Shown piece by piece: positions 53,595 to 64,000 of a stretch of DNA of 64,000 nt. The stretch is taken from assembly GCA_944989445.1 (NCBI GenBank), contig CALYLW010001076.1:348209-412208 (forward strand), written 5' to 3'. Within the stretch, counting starts at the first letter, position 1, and each line of letters begins with the position of its first letter. The DNA comes from Ampullaceana balthica (Eukaryota > Mollusca > Gastropoda > Lymnaeidae). The position numbers and the translations under genes are program-made. The notes beneath the pieces were generated by a model. The model saw only the letters and a list, made by a program, of their open reading frames with translations. It was not told where the DNA came from and did no database searches.

Positions 53595-54105
53595 TTAGTT
53601 AGTTAGTTCCTCTCGGGCCGAAGATGGCACATAGGGCAGAAGTCATGGATTTCCATTTACGACGATCCGTCGCCAATTGTATTAGGTCTTGATTATTTCT
53701 TAGACCCATGGTTGAGCTTTCTCTTTTGATTGTTCTACGTAGGGTTTTCCTTTGGTCTTCCTTATTTTCTTTTGCCTTTTGGTGTCCATATGAAGGCCTG
53801 ACGAGGTAGTCTTTTCTCGATCCATTCGAAGAACATGACCGATATAATTCCAACGTATTCTCCTTATAAAGTTAACACATATTCTTGGTTGGTTTCTTCT
53901 CTTATTGTTTCATTTGATTTAAAATCACTTCATTTTATATTCAAAATTTTTCGGAGGCATCTAATTTCTTTTCTGTAGCTTGAGTGGATTTCCAGCTTTC
54001 GCATCCATATGTTAGTACAGGGATTACGCAAGAGTTGAATAACCTAAGTTTTATGTTTGCTAAGTGTCTTTGATCTCCAAATATTTGTAAGTTTGTTAAA
54101 AGCAC
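53595..54105 (-). pseudogene. RTE-like LINE C-terminal fragment
   Basis: Minus-strand frames give LFNSCVIPVLTYGCESWKST, a YIGHVLRMDRE-type motif, LRRTIKRESSTMGLRNNQD and LIQLATDRRKWKSMTSALC. These match the end of an RTE-type ORF2. At least two frameshifts are present; the 5' part is absent. Confidence 0.75.
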
Positions 54106-54239
54106 TTGACGCCAACGCAATCCGAGTCATTATCTTTGATGTTGCATCTCCATCATATGACATTTATTACAACAAGTAAAATGCTATTTTTTAAAATAAA
54201 ATGTTCATACATTCTTCCTTATCTCTGCATATTCCTTAC

Positions 54240-54890
54240 TAGTTTGTGCTGCGGCACCGTGGCGCCTGCGGCGCCCCCTTTTTTTAAGGGTGCCTACGGC
54301 GCCCACCTAACTTGACCTTGTATGATAAATACGTAATATTAAAATTTCTTAAATGTACACAAAGTATTTTATAATAGTTTCTTTTTAAATTTTATTTTTT
54401 ATGTCAAAAGACCAAGTAACTTATCCTTGTATGATAAATACGAAATATTCCTGCAATGTACACAAAGTATGTATATTATAATATAGGTTGTGCTGCTGCG
54501 CCCACTTTTATTTAGGGCGCCTACGCGCCCACTTTTTTCAAAAGCCCAACAAACTTGTCCTTGTATGATAGATACATAATATTAAAATACCTTAAATGTA
54601 CACAAAGTAATTTAAAATAGAGATGTAGGGCCCACTTTTTTTTTAGTCAAAAGCCCAAGTAACTTATCCTTGTATGATAAATACGAAATATTCCTGAAAA
54701 TTAAACAAAGCATTTATATAATAACTAGGGGTTGTAGGGCGCCTAAGGTGCCCACACCGGCTTTAGGGCGCCTACGGCGCCCACTTTTTTTGTCAAAACC
54801 CCAAGTAAATTATCCTTGTTTGATAAATACGAAATATTAAACTTCCTGAAATGTACACAAAGTATTTTATAATTATAAATCATCAAATCC
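54240..54890. repeat. Degenerate ~110-145-bp tandem repeat, 5 copies
   Basis: TCCTTGTATGATAAATACG recurs at about 54313, 54424, 54557, 54669 and 54812. Three of the junctions carry the palindromic GGCGCCTACGGCGCC block. Unit length alternates (111, 133, 112, 143 bp). Confidence 0.85.
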
Positions 54891-54919
54891 TATTTTTACA
54901 TCGTTCCCTTTTCCAAATT

Positions 54920-55062
54920 AAGATATAAGCTAAAGCAATGACGTCATATAATATTTTTTTACAGCACGTCTTTAATTGATAAATATTTTGCACACCTTTT
55001 TGCGCGCCTTGTATTAAATATAAGATCAAGCAATGACGTCATATTAAATATTTTTACAGCGC
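54920..55062. repeat. ~95-bp direct repeat with TGACGTCA
   Basis: AGCAATGACGTCATAT and TTTTTACAGC follow each other at about 54933 and 55026. The TGACGTCA palindrome equals a CRE core, but no gene is near enough to infer regulation. Confidence 0.6.
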
Positions 55063-55162
55063 TAATCACCACACGATTTTTCAACTGCTATAGACTGTTG
55101 TACATCGTTCCTCAGCGTTCCACATCCAGCCAGTGAGTTACTTGGGCTTTTATATTATATAT

Positions 55163-55667
55163 ATATTTTTAAATCCTTTATATTAACTCGTGGTGTCTGC
55201 GGCCGACCGACCTTGCTTGCTTGCTTGTCGCCAAAACTTTTGATCGATTTTTAACCCACTTGCTCGCAAGATAGCGAGCTGAAATTTTGCAGGCAGTTTC
55301 GTACCGATGATAAAAACAATGTATCAAAATTTCAGATCGATCGCATGTACCGTAATTAAATTATTGATTTTTTAGATTATTTTATTTATTCCTATGTATC
55401 ATGCTATTTTTTGAGATAGAGCGTCGCGGTGCGTATTATATTGAACAACCTTTCTGTCGCGCAATAAGGTGCGTATTTTACTGACAACACTTTTTATAAA
55501 CCTATTCCTGATCGGTGCGCATTATATTAAACACGTTTTACGACACAACTGCAATTTTGTATTTTTGGATGGTCTTGCGCTGCGTGTTATAATGAACATT
55601 CTTTTAGTTACGTCTCATACGTAAAGGATTTATAGTCAAAAACTTGGTTTTTTACGGGTTGTTTTTA
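55163..55667 (-). repeat. Repeat family B, copy B3
   Basis: Reverse orientation, from AAATCCTTTATATTAACTCG to GGTTTTTTACGGGTTGTT. It is nearly identical to 45598-46090. CGCTAATCACCACACGATTTTT-type sequence lies on both sides (55060 and 55674), about 90 bp away on the left, hinting at a duplicated target region. Confidence 0.88.
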
Positions 55668-55699
55668 TTACAGTGCTAATCACCACACGATTTTTAAAC

Positions 55700-56355
55700 T
55701 AATTTTAGAAAGCAGCGCACCAAATTACTGCACCAAAATTAACTATTTGAGTCAATCAGCACTGCTTACAACGCAAAATTTTTAAAAAGCAGAGTGAAGT
55801 CCCTCAGCGTTAGGTATCAGCGATAATTGAGCGTACATATATATATGATGATGATATTGACAGATGGCAATAGTTATTTGACACATAAAAAGCCTAGTAC
55901 AATATTATTACAGGACAAGGCCTAAATTCATGGTGTGCAAACTGTTATTTGTTCTGTGCATGGTTAAAAAAAAGACAAAATTAAAATAAAAATTGATTTT
56001 TCCTGCTTTTATCCAAAGTTCACTGTCTGCCTTCCATTCATCCGCCTGGGCCTAAGTTTAAATATTGTAATCAAAATTTCTTTCACTTCCGTTGTCTGAT
56101 TTAGCTGAAATTTTACATACCTACAAATGTCCGGTGAAAATTCATAATTCAATCTAAATCAATCAAAACAAATTCATTCACTTTTTCAGTCAATTTCTTA
56201 CTGAATGTGTAATTAAAAAGGTACTTTTTTTTACACAAGGCAGCACTGGCTCCTGTAGCATAGAATGCAAGACTTTTGACCTAAAAATTTCGATAGACGG
56301 CAACATGTAAAATTTAAAATTGTGTCATTTTCTTTCAAGAAAACGCAATTGCAAA
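55700..56355. other. Unassigned sequence
   Basis: AT-rich, no recognised exon or element. Ends at the GGGGCC element. Confidence 0.4.
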
Positions 56356-58164
56356 GGGGCCGTCCATAAAGTACGTCATGCTCCGAGGGGGGGCGGGGAG
56401 GGGGTGTAAGAAAGTGTGACACTTTGTGACGGGGGATGGGGGGGGGGTCAGGCCATGTGTGATGTCACACATTTATTATTTTTATTATTATTTTTCTAAG
56501 TTATTTATATTTTTAGTAGAATTTAAATAGCTTTGAAAATAATTTTCAAAAATATTGTGAAAGATTAGAATTAGTTTTATGTCAAAATAGCATGAAATGC
56601 GTATCTCCTTAATGTGTTCATAAATCTGAATTGAATGCAGCAGGACTAATATCGAAGGATCAGGAATGGTTTGACAATCATGTTCGCACCAGCCAATATT
56701 TCACTCCAATTGTTATTAAATATCAGGACATGAAATGTTGCGACAAAGCACGAAGCTCATATTTCAAAGTTTTACCTTCAATATTCTTCCCTCCTCCAAT
56801 CCCAATCAACCAAACAGTTGATGAACTGAAAGCTTCAAAAAGAGCAGATGCAGACTCTCATAAATTTCCTGCCTTGTTTGTAGCACACACTCTCAAATTT
56901 GATGACATTATGCCAAGATCAACATGAGTTTTCAAAGAACAACAGCTAATTTGATCGACTTTGTAAAGCATGTCACTTATATTTTGCCTCACAAACAATG
57001 TTGAAGAAACATACATTCATATAGGACAACACAGAGCTCGGGCTCAGGAGAATATGCCCGCCCAAACTGTTCAAGAATCAACTCAGATAAAACGCATCCG
57101 TCCTTTGAGAATCGCTTCTAGAAGGCAAAGAGAACCTATGGCAGATATTGCCAGAAGAGAAAATGCACATACAGAGGCTGTTGAGTGGCTAGATGAAAAC
57201 GAGGTGGTCTGTCTGCAATTATCCTTCCAGGAAACGATGATGGTGAAAGATTGATGTCAGTCGTAACTATGGATGAACACTTCACTTCACAGTTGTAAGA
57301 TGATGACCAGTGAATATTTTTGAATGAAACATAATTCACAGGACCATAATAAACAGATTCAATATAGCACAAGAGTTGGTCACATAATTTTTCATCTAGT
57401 CTTTTTTTATAGTCAAATTATTTTGTTTCCTTTTTATTATTTAATCACTGGTTGAGGTCAAGTTTCGCTAATCTACGTCTTATCCTGTGTAAATAGAATG
57501 CATAATCAGAAGATTATCTAAAACATGACCTCACCCATTGTTAATGAAAAGGTAGCAGATAAATGATGTGTATTATATAATTGTCAAGTCTAATTTTTAC
57601 AATTTTGTTTTCAAACTCGATATAGATTGAGTTACTGTTTTAACTGTGACAACTGTTGACAATTAAATATTCTACTATTAAAGTCATTTTAATAATCTGA
57701 TAGCTTTTTAAAGTGGGTGTGTACGGGATTTTGGCTCCAGCTCCGGCAAATCCGGAATCCAGCTTTTTTTAAAAATCCGGCTCTGGCTTCGGCTCCGGGA
57801 GTTTAACTTCATAAATCCGACTGGGCAGTAGATCCCTAATTTATATATATTCATAATGGCTCCGGAAAATCCGGAATCCGGCCATTTTAACAAATCTGAT
57901 TCCAGCTCCAGCCGGATTTCAAAATTTTGAATCCGGTACATCCCTACTTTTAAGTGGAAATTTATACATTAATACAGTTTAATAGTGAAGTGTCTTTTAA
58001 GTATTAAATTCAATATTTTAATTAGGTGTTAATTAAAAGAAAAATTTGAAAGTGTGACGTACTTTAGGGGGGGGGGTGGTCCCGAGATTTGTGAAAGTTT
58101 GTGACAGGGGGAGGGGGGGTCAAAAATGGTCCAAAAAAGCGTGACGTACTTTATGGACGGCCCC
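56356..58164 (+). mobile_element. GGGGCCGTCC-terminus element with C2H2 relic, AAA TSD
   Basis: It starts GGGGCCGTCCATAAAGTACG and ends CGTACTTTATGGACGGCCCC, flanked by AAA (56353-56355, 58165-58167). It is colinear, in inverted orientation, with 43845-45331 but longer, keeping extra sequence at 57300-57715. A CCGGATTT-rich block with TAGGGATNTACCGG ends (57715-57950) looks like a small element of its own. Confidence 0.88.
56631..57254 (+). pseudogene. C2H2 zinc-finger protein remnant, second copy
   Basis: The first frame reads LISKDQEWFDNHVRTSQYFT, CCDKARSSYFKVLPS, FFPPPIPINQTVDELKASKR and SHKFPALFVAHTLKFDDIMP. The finger follows in another frame (CKACHLYFASQTMLKKHT) but is cut by an ~8-bp insertion after KKHT. 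Beyond it, GQHRARAQENMPAQTVQEST and RENAHTEAVEWLDENE match the 44498-44694 copy. Comparing the two relics recovers the order of the ancestral protein: N-terminal domain, finger, acidic tail. Confidence 0.7.
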
Positions 58165-58904
58165 AAATATACAAATTTTAAAATAGTAAAGCTTTTCAAG
58201 AAACATGAAAAAAGCTGACTTTAAATAAAGTTTCTGCCATAGAAATTGTAAGAGCTTAGAAGCAAAGCATTTGGAATCAGATCGAAGAAGATAAAATTTA
58301 TTATGAGTATCTACGATTTTAACACATCACTCTCTTTTTGCCTGGACATATCTTTGACAATTTTACACTTGCTCTTCCTGTTATATCGACAAGAAAAAAA
58401 GGTGATTTAACTGATTTTCCTAATTTCCGAAAACGTATAACTGTTTAAAGATAATTTTGCAACAGAACTAAAATATATATTGCATTTGGTACTGGTAATT
58501 CCAATGAAAAAAATGTATTTCAGATCAAAATAATTTTCAACAGTATTTCTGTTATTAGATGCAAAATTTTAAGGATAAAAAATATTAAACTTTGGCAAAA
58601 TGTTCATTTTAAAAAATTCCAAGACATGCTCCTTTTCTCCAAAGTATTTGAAATTAATTAATAATTTTTTTAATAATTCTTTTATATTTCGAAGACTTTT
58701 TTATTTTTTATATTAATTTTTTTTACAAACAAATTTCATTTTTAATTATTTTAGAAAGAAGTCTTTCCATACATTCATTCCCCAATCCATCTACCATTCC
58801 AAATAATAAATACGGTCCCGACAAACTTGTATGTATTTTCTAATATTAACTGTTAAGAGTAACAAAGAAAAAGAAACAAATAAATTCAAAATATTACATT
58901 CATG
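58165..58904. other. Unassigned AT-rich sequence
   Basis: No exon or element, apart from a ~20-bp AATACGGTCCCGACAAAC piece at 58810 shared with the hAT family of 42878-46207. Confidence 0.4.
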
Positions 58905-59590
58905 GAAAAGAACTGACCCAAACTAAAGATGCAAAATACTTAGGAGTCTTAATAAATGAGAAACTATCATGGAATCCCCATGTCAATGAAGTTATTAAAA
59001 AATCAAACAAAACCTTAGGCTTTATAAAAAGGAACTTTAACAAATGTAATAGAGATATAAAACTAAAATGCTACCTCACTTTGGTGAGACCTGCACTAGA
59101 ATATGCATCTTCTGTATGGGACCCATCCACCAAAGAAAACATTGATAAACTAGAACAAATTCAAAAAAGAGCTGCCAGATTCATTACTGGAGAATATTCG
59201 AAATGACAAGAGTAACACCATTAGTTAAATCATTAAACCTTGAAACACTAGAGGATAGAAGAACCAAGAGCAAAGTAGTAATCATACATAAAGCAATTAA
59301 TTCTAATTTAGAAATACAACACAAAGATAACTTAATACAACCCTCAGATAGACATAAGGATAAAAACACCTTTCTTATTCCGTATGCAAGAACAAACACA
59401 TACAAGTTTTCCTTCTTCCCGTCCGGAATTAGGGCGTGGAATGGGTTGCCTGAAGAATCCAGGAAAACCAACACTTTATCAACATTTAAATCTCTAATAA
59501 AAATGCAGGACTAAACACAAACCATAGATAAGCGTAGGACGCAATAATCTTCTGTATAGAAGGAGCGTCTGTAAACAGATAAGATAAGAT
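58905..59590 (+). pseudogene. LINE 3' copy (CR1/Jockey-type RT C-terminus)
   Basis: It reads TKDAKYLGVLINEKLSWNPH, NKTLGFIKRNFNKCNRDIKL, VRPALEYASSVWDPSTKENI, then after a frameshift near 59200 MTRVTPLVKSLNLETLEDRR, DRHKDKNTFLIPYARTNTYK and FFPSGIRAWNGLPEESRKT. The stop is followed by the CTTCTGTATAGAAG hairpin and a (ATAAG)n tail at 59573-59596. It is 5'-truncated. Confidence 0.88.
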
Positions 59591-59765
59591 AAGATTTCTT
59601 AATAACAATAAATTCTTTTAGGTATAAAAAAAATACTTTAGTCCCCTCAATTTCGTGTTAAAGATTTTCACTGCATACATAATATACTATTTTAAATATA
59701 AAGGTTCATCAATAATTACGTTATTACGTTCTTTAACTTGCCTTTTTCATCAACATTTTTTTTAG

Positions 59766-59928
59766 ACATGCATTATAATTTATACGGATATCTTCCACTG
59801 GGTACTATCAGTATTGAAGGAAGCAAAAAAATTCGGCTTAGTGCTAAATGAGCATTATGACACTTTATATATAACAAAGGACGGAAAGCAGCTTACCAGG
59901 ATATATATGGGCCTTACCGTCAAATTCG
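59766..59928 (+). CDS. Exon candidate
   Basis: An excellent acceptor (AACATTTTTTTTAG) and donor (TTCG|GTAAGTT) enclose 163 bp. One frame is open throughout: TCIIIYTDIFHWVLSVLKEA, KKFGLVLNEHYDTLYITKDG, KQLTRIYMGLTVKF. A second frame (MHYNLYGYLPLGTISIEGSK, then KIRLSAK and stop) would make a terminal exon and would fit the phase left by 49259-49418. Which frame is used cannot be decided here. No family is recognised. Confidence 0.4.
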
Positions 59929-60319
59929 GTAAGTTTCTTGCAATTTTTATCCTTGCCATTATTTAACTTAAAATAAATATAAAATTCCTTGTTTTTATAA
60001 TGTATAGTTTCATCCAAGATATTTAAAAGTTTACAACTGTAATTTACTTTTAAAAAAATTAGTTTTACATTAAAAAAAAACATTCCATAATCATCATAAC
60101 CATGACACCAAAGACTTTTCTATTACTCTCTTTTTTCTCTCTTTTCCAAATTCTTATTTCTATCTTTTGGTCTCAGTTGTAACGAATCAAGACGTTAGTG
60201 TTGATTCGGTTATCTTCTGTTTGTGTTCATTTAGTGTCGACAATATTTATCTCTTCACTTTTCCACCTTGCATAAACATATTTTGCAAACTTAACATTAC
60301 TTAACAGTTAGTGCCACAA

Positions 60320-61012
60320 AAACACTAGTCTGTGCTCTTGTACTGGCTCGTATGGATTACTGCAATTCTCTTCTGTCAGGTGTGCCAAAACAATGCATTG
60401 AAAAACTACAGAAAGTTCAAAATTCAGCTGCCAGACTGGTGCTCAAGGCAAAAAAACATGACCATGTTACTCCACTTCTTCGCTCACTTCATTGGCTGCC
60501 TATACAAGCCCGTATTGATTACAAACTGGCCGTTCTCTGTCACAATTTCTTTTCGGACTCATGCCCATCGTATCTTACTGAACTTTTGTCGGTCTACTCA
60601 CCCACTCGCAAGCTAAGATCTTCTGCAGACACACGCGTTCTCTCTGTTCCTACGACACGCACCAAAACGTTTGGTGAAAGGTCGTTCTCTTTTTGTGCAG
60701 CCAAACAATGGAATTCTCTACCATTACACATACGTAGTATTCAAACAACCAAGTCCTTCAAGACTGCACTTAAGACACATCTTTTCAAAATTTATTTTTA
60801 AAATTGATGAAACAACATTTCTTGTAAATGATTAACGTAGCTTATGTATAATGTATTGTAATTTTGTGTGTTTGTTGTGATATGAAAGTTAATTTAATAC
60901 TTATAAGTATGTTATTTCTTTCATGTAAAGCGCTGTGAGCCCAGTTCCTTATGGGATACAGCGCTATATAAATAATCAATTTATTATTATTATTATTATT
61001 TTATCTCATCCA
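60320..61012 (+). pseudogene. L2/CR1-like LINE: RT C-terminus and 3' tail
   Basis: One frame gives ALVLARMDYCNSLLSGVPKQ, NSAARLVLKAKKHDHVTPLL, LHWLPIQARIDYKLAVLCH, ERSFSFCAAKQWNSLPLHIR and FKTALKTHLFKIYF ending in TAA at 60799, undamaged over about 150 codons. The 3' tail carries TGTAAAGCGCTGTGAGCCC and CAGCGCTATATAAATAA, a typical conserved L2-type tail, and a (ATT)n run. The copy is heavily 5'-truncated. Confidence 0.88.
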
Positions 61013-61389
61013 CGGTAATAGCATTGAGGCTACTTAGAATACATGGCAGGTCTGTGCAGCAACTCCCTTATTTGATCTTCCTTCATAAATTTATATCCAC
61101 TATGAGTCCATCTGACAAAATATTCGCAGCCTACAATTCTTGCATAAACGCATCCCCTCTGTTCACACGTTCAAACATTATCAAAACAAACATGTTTAAC
61201 TGTTACAGCTACATACGAATGGGCTGAGATGGGTCTCAGATAAATTTTGTGAGTGAGCAATATAAAACGCCTAAATGCCGTATTTTCAAATTGAAAATGC
61301 ATGTGGTAAATTACTTTCCTGTCATTTAAATATGAATTTAGTGTAAGTCTGAAACACTAAAATCGTATTAGTAACAGGTAAGAAAACCG
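61013..61389. other. Unassigned sequence
   Basis: The 67-codon frame at 61024-61227 has no recognised similarity. Confidence 0.35.
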
Positions 61390-61581
61390 TTGAAATTGTC
61401 ATTAAATAAATTGAAAACAATCAAATATTTAAGTGAAACTTTTGTTTAAAGTTGCGCGTTTTTTCTGTGATGTCACATTTCTTAAACAACCCCTCCCGCT
61501 CGTCACACATCGTCAAAAATGCGTGATCCCCCGCCCCCCCCCCTTTTTTTTAGTCGCGCGACGTCATTTATGGACGGCCCC
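61390..61581. mobile_element. Right half of a GACGTCA-type GGGGCC MITE
   Basis: It ends CGACGTCATTTATGGACGGCCCC (last bases at 61581), preceded by a C-rich run and GTGATGTCACATTTCTTAAA. The left end is not found. The 29440-29729 segment is the same half-element. Confidence 0.65.
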
Positions 61582-61960
61582 TGCTTTGGTTTTCCTGGCA
61601 TGTTCAGACAACACATACCACGCCTGAATTTAATGTGTTTGTTCTTGCGAATGGAGCAAAAAAAATCTCCACATTCCAGAATTTGTATTAGATATCTTTG
61701 TGTTATATGTTCAAGGGAAAATTAATTATCTTATCTGTTACCTACACTCTTTCTTTACAGAAGATTATAATGATATAGTGTCCTACGCTTATAGAGTGTT
61801 AAACTAATAGCTCTATGTATTAATACTACTTTGCTCTTTGTTATTCTATTTTTCTATCCTCTTGTGTTGCTATGCTTAAACATTTAAATAATCGAGTGAC
61901 CCTTGCCAGTTGTGAATATTCTTCTATAACAGTTGTTCATAGTAAGTTATAATTTCTAGC
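61582..61960 (-). mobile_element. LINE relic (41795-42465 family), rearranged
   Basis: Two blocks match: GGTTTTCCTGGCATGTTCAG with CACGCCTGAATT (61582-61690), and the tail TTATCTTATCTGTTACC through TTTACAGAAGATTATAATG to GCCAGTTGTGAATATTC (61725-61925). Confidence 0.65.
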
Positions 61961-62137
61961 TGATCACAGATAGCACGACGTTTGGTGACTAGAATTGGCT
62001 AAGATTGTAAATTCTTCGAACTTAAGCAGTTTCGGTCCAATCAAAATTAAGAAAAGTCATATTTAAAATAAACTCATAGTCCCCATGTTAACATCCACTA
62101 CCATCAGAGTTGAGTTTATAATTCAACTTTCACCTTT

Positions 62138-62445
62138 GGGGCCGTCCATAAATGACGTCACGCGATTTGTGCCGATTTTTAACTCGTCACGCGTCGTCAC
62201 AAAAACTTAGACCCCCGCTCTAAAAATACGTCACAAATCTTTGACCCCCCCCCAAAACAACAACAAACAAACAAAAAAACAACACTTTATTTTCTATTTG
62301 AAAATAAGTATGTTTCAAATCACGTTTATTGTCATTTAAGTATTTATTATTTATTTATTGAAGATCTACATTGTATTATCGTAACCCGCGTGAAGTATTT
62401 TTTAAAACGTTTAACAAGCCTTCAGAAAACGAACTGTGTTAACAT
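62138..62445 (+). mobile_element. GGGGCC MITE, left part
   Basis: It starts GGGGCCGTCCATAAATGACG then TCACGC. Its right end is not before 62446, where a hAT begins, so the rest presumably lies beyond the window. Confidence 0.7.
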
Positions 62446-62502
62446 CAGTGGCGGATTTAGCTATAGGGCAGGGGGCGGCTTGCCCCTCCCCCCGCGCCCC
62501 TG

Positions 62503-64000
62503 TTGGGTCTAAAATGGCGCCCCCTAAAGACGCCCTCGATGAACACTAAAAAGGTGTCACAAGAGCAGAAAAAAATATTGCTAAACACGAAACTTCTAAT
62601 CAACACCAAACTGCTTGCTAAATATCGTATTTCAAATGACGAAACTGTAATATCTGGTTTAAATCAATCACTCGCATCTGAATTATCGGCGACAATTGAT
62701 AATGAAGTTAAGTCTGCACAATTCTTTTCTTTAATTATTGATTCAACCATTGATATATCTAGAATTGATCAGATGTCAGTTTCTTTACGTTAATTTTTTT
62801 AAAATCAGGACATGTGGAAAGATTTATAGGCTTTTATACTTTGGTAAACAGCGGCTGGATAGCGAATAGTGCGCTCGCCTCACAAGCTGAGGGGCGTGGA
62901 TCTAGCCCACGTTAAAGCCACAATAAAAATGGAATGACTAACGCTAAGAAAGTCCTCCGCTGACCTGGAAGGGAGATGGGGCGCCCACCAAGGTCTACCA
63001 AGCACCGCCCCTAGTAGGTTCTAATGGAAACATTAGGACCCCCTACGACCACCGATTATGGGACTTTAAAAAAATTTTTTAAAAATAAATAAAATTAAAA
63101 AATGCTTCCGCATTTGCTGAGAAGATTTTAACGGAACTAAAAAAGCGAAACATTGATTTCACACTCTGTCGAGGACAGGCATACTCTGGAATTAAGAGTG
63201 GCCTTCAAACTCAGATAAAGAAACTTTCACCCAATTGTTGTGCCCATGTTTTGAATTTGGTTACTATCGAAGCAATGTCTGTAAACAGTGATGTACAGTT
63301 GTTTTTCGGCACAGATTTAAGGTTGTATGCATTCCTTACGTCTAGTTTACCACGTCTACATACTCTTAAAGAACACCAGAAATCTCAATATGAATCAACA
63401 GTAGATACTCTGAAACGACTTTCTGATACAAGATGTGCAAGCCGTAAGCATGCAGTTCATTCAGTTGTTGGATCATTCTCTGCTATTTCTAGCCACACTT
63501 GATTCAGGGGAATCAACAGAATATAAAGGAAGTGTCAGAGCAGAAGCTATGGGAAATCTGTTTTAATAACAAAATATTCTTTTGTTTTTCTGATGCTATT
63601 TGTACAAAAGTTATCTTCGTGTTATCAAACTACTTGCAACGCCTTTGCAAAACAATTGATCGATGTTTGGAAGAAATAAGTTTGTTGAAATGAGAAGCGA
63701 TGAAGCTTTTGAAATTCTGAATGTAGATGTCAAATCATTTATTAACGAAAATTGTTCCAAACTAGATGTTAAAACAGAATTTAAAGAAAAGTGAATTGCA
63801 AAAAAGAAAAGCATGGCAGGCGAACTTAGCAGAGATAAAATGGCTGATGATCCAACCACACGCTTTAAATCTGAAACGTACTTCACTATCATGGATACAC
63901 TTGTAACACAAATAGATGATCGATTTAATGACTTTTGGGAGCACAGTTACTTATTTCTATTGTATTGATCCATCACAAATGTCGGAAGAAAATAAAGATT
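62503..64000 (+). pseudogene. hAT transposase remnant, second copy
   Basis: Fragments in order: SLASELSATIDNEVKSAQFF and SLIIDSTIDISRIDQMSVSL (catalytic Asp segment, 62660-62790), then LKRLSDTRCASRKHAVHS and the helical region after 63650. The usual Trp in TRWASR is Cys here. Stops and frameshifts occur throughout, and the C-terminus is outside the window. Confidence 0.82.
62845..63110 (+). mobile_element. tRNA-derived SINE nested in hAT copy 2
   Basis: Inserted between AAACAGC and TTCCGCATTTGCTG relative to the copy at 9420-9445. It begins GGCTGGATAGCGAATAGTGC then GCTCGCCTCACAAGCTGAGG (tRNA-like), continues GGATCTAGCCCACG (B-box-like) and ends in A/T-rich sequence. Confidence 0.7.

Larger units (their letters stand above)
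62446..64000 (+). mobile_element. hAT transposon, ZMYM1/DUF4371-like, second copy, cut by window edge
   Basis: It starts CAGTGGCGGATTTAGCTATA and follows the 8743-11728 element. It lacks the DUF4371 segment (deletion near 62620) and the 9479-10133 insertion, but carries a different insertion at about 62845-63110. Confidence 0.88.

Noticed and set aside
54933..54948. TGACGTCA as a functional CRE promoter element
   Set aside because: It is part of a direct repeat with no nearby gene start; the same octamer is frequent in the GGGGCC MITE ends.
57136..57372. Minus-strand 78-codon frame
   Set aside because: It is antisense to the zinc-finger relic.

Overview
This is metazoan nuclear DNA from an AT-rich, transposon-dominated genome. 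It contains spliced exons with GT/AG borders, long introns, minisatellites, microsatellites and many non-LTR retrotransposon, hAT, SINE and MITE remnants. The mix (RTE- and L2/CR1-like LINEs, ZMYM1-like and zinc-finger hATs, a Ginger1 transposon with an OTU domain, tRNA-derived SINEs) suggests a lophotrochozoan, perhaps a gastropod mollusc. That is an inference from content, not a species identification. No bacterial gene, operon, CRISPR array or rRNA gene was seen.

Cellular genes are few and fragmentary. Gene 1 (+) has a signal-peptide exon (5498-5570), a second exon (8189-8337) and a probable terminal exon (15144-15383), all with compatible phases. Its first intron is filled by a 2.3-kb 44-bp minisatellite and its second by hAT elements and a 22-bp minisatellite. 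Gene 2 (-) runs from a signal-peptide exon (26791-26845) through 26078-26298, 24641-24878 and 19415-19519 to a possible last exon at 18198-18220. It predicts a secreted, ten-cysteine protein of about 213 residues that I cannot assign to a family. The two genes are convergent. Two isolated exon candidates lie at 49259-49418 and 59766-59928.

Mobile elements fill the rest. Several are delimited to the base by target-site duplications (TSDs): hATs with 8-bp TSDs at 8743-11728, 11780-12713, 12776-12944, 25236-26054, 30032-30616 and 42878-46207; a hAT without a clean TSD at 49968-52948; a family with GGGGCCGTCC termini and 3-bp A/T TSDs at 16105-17033, 29817-30658, 43845-45331, 53040-53298 and 56356-58164; a 2.9-kb element with a perfect 10-bp TSD at 28907-31826; and a Ginger1 transposon (34956-39042) with CCGG TSDs encoding an integrase-OTU fusion. 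From 28.5 to 32.0 kb the insertions are nested five deep: LINE, long-TSD element, GGGGCC element, hAT, SINE.

A recurrent 0.4-0.5-kb repeat (families A and B here) occurs more than ten times, including a five-copy head-to-tail array at 32024-34452. It has inverted near-terminal TATAAATCCCTTATA motifs and no clear match to a class I know. Nearly all transposon coding regions are broken. The two best preserved are the hAT transposase at 50734-52686 (one internal stop) and the RTE-like reverse transcriptase at 22530-23963 (two TAG codons).
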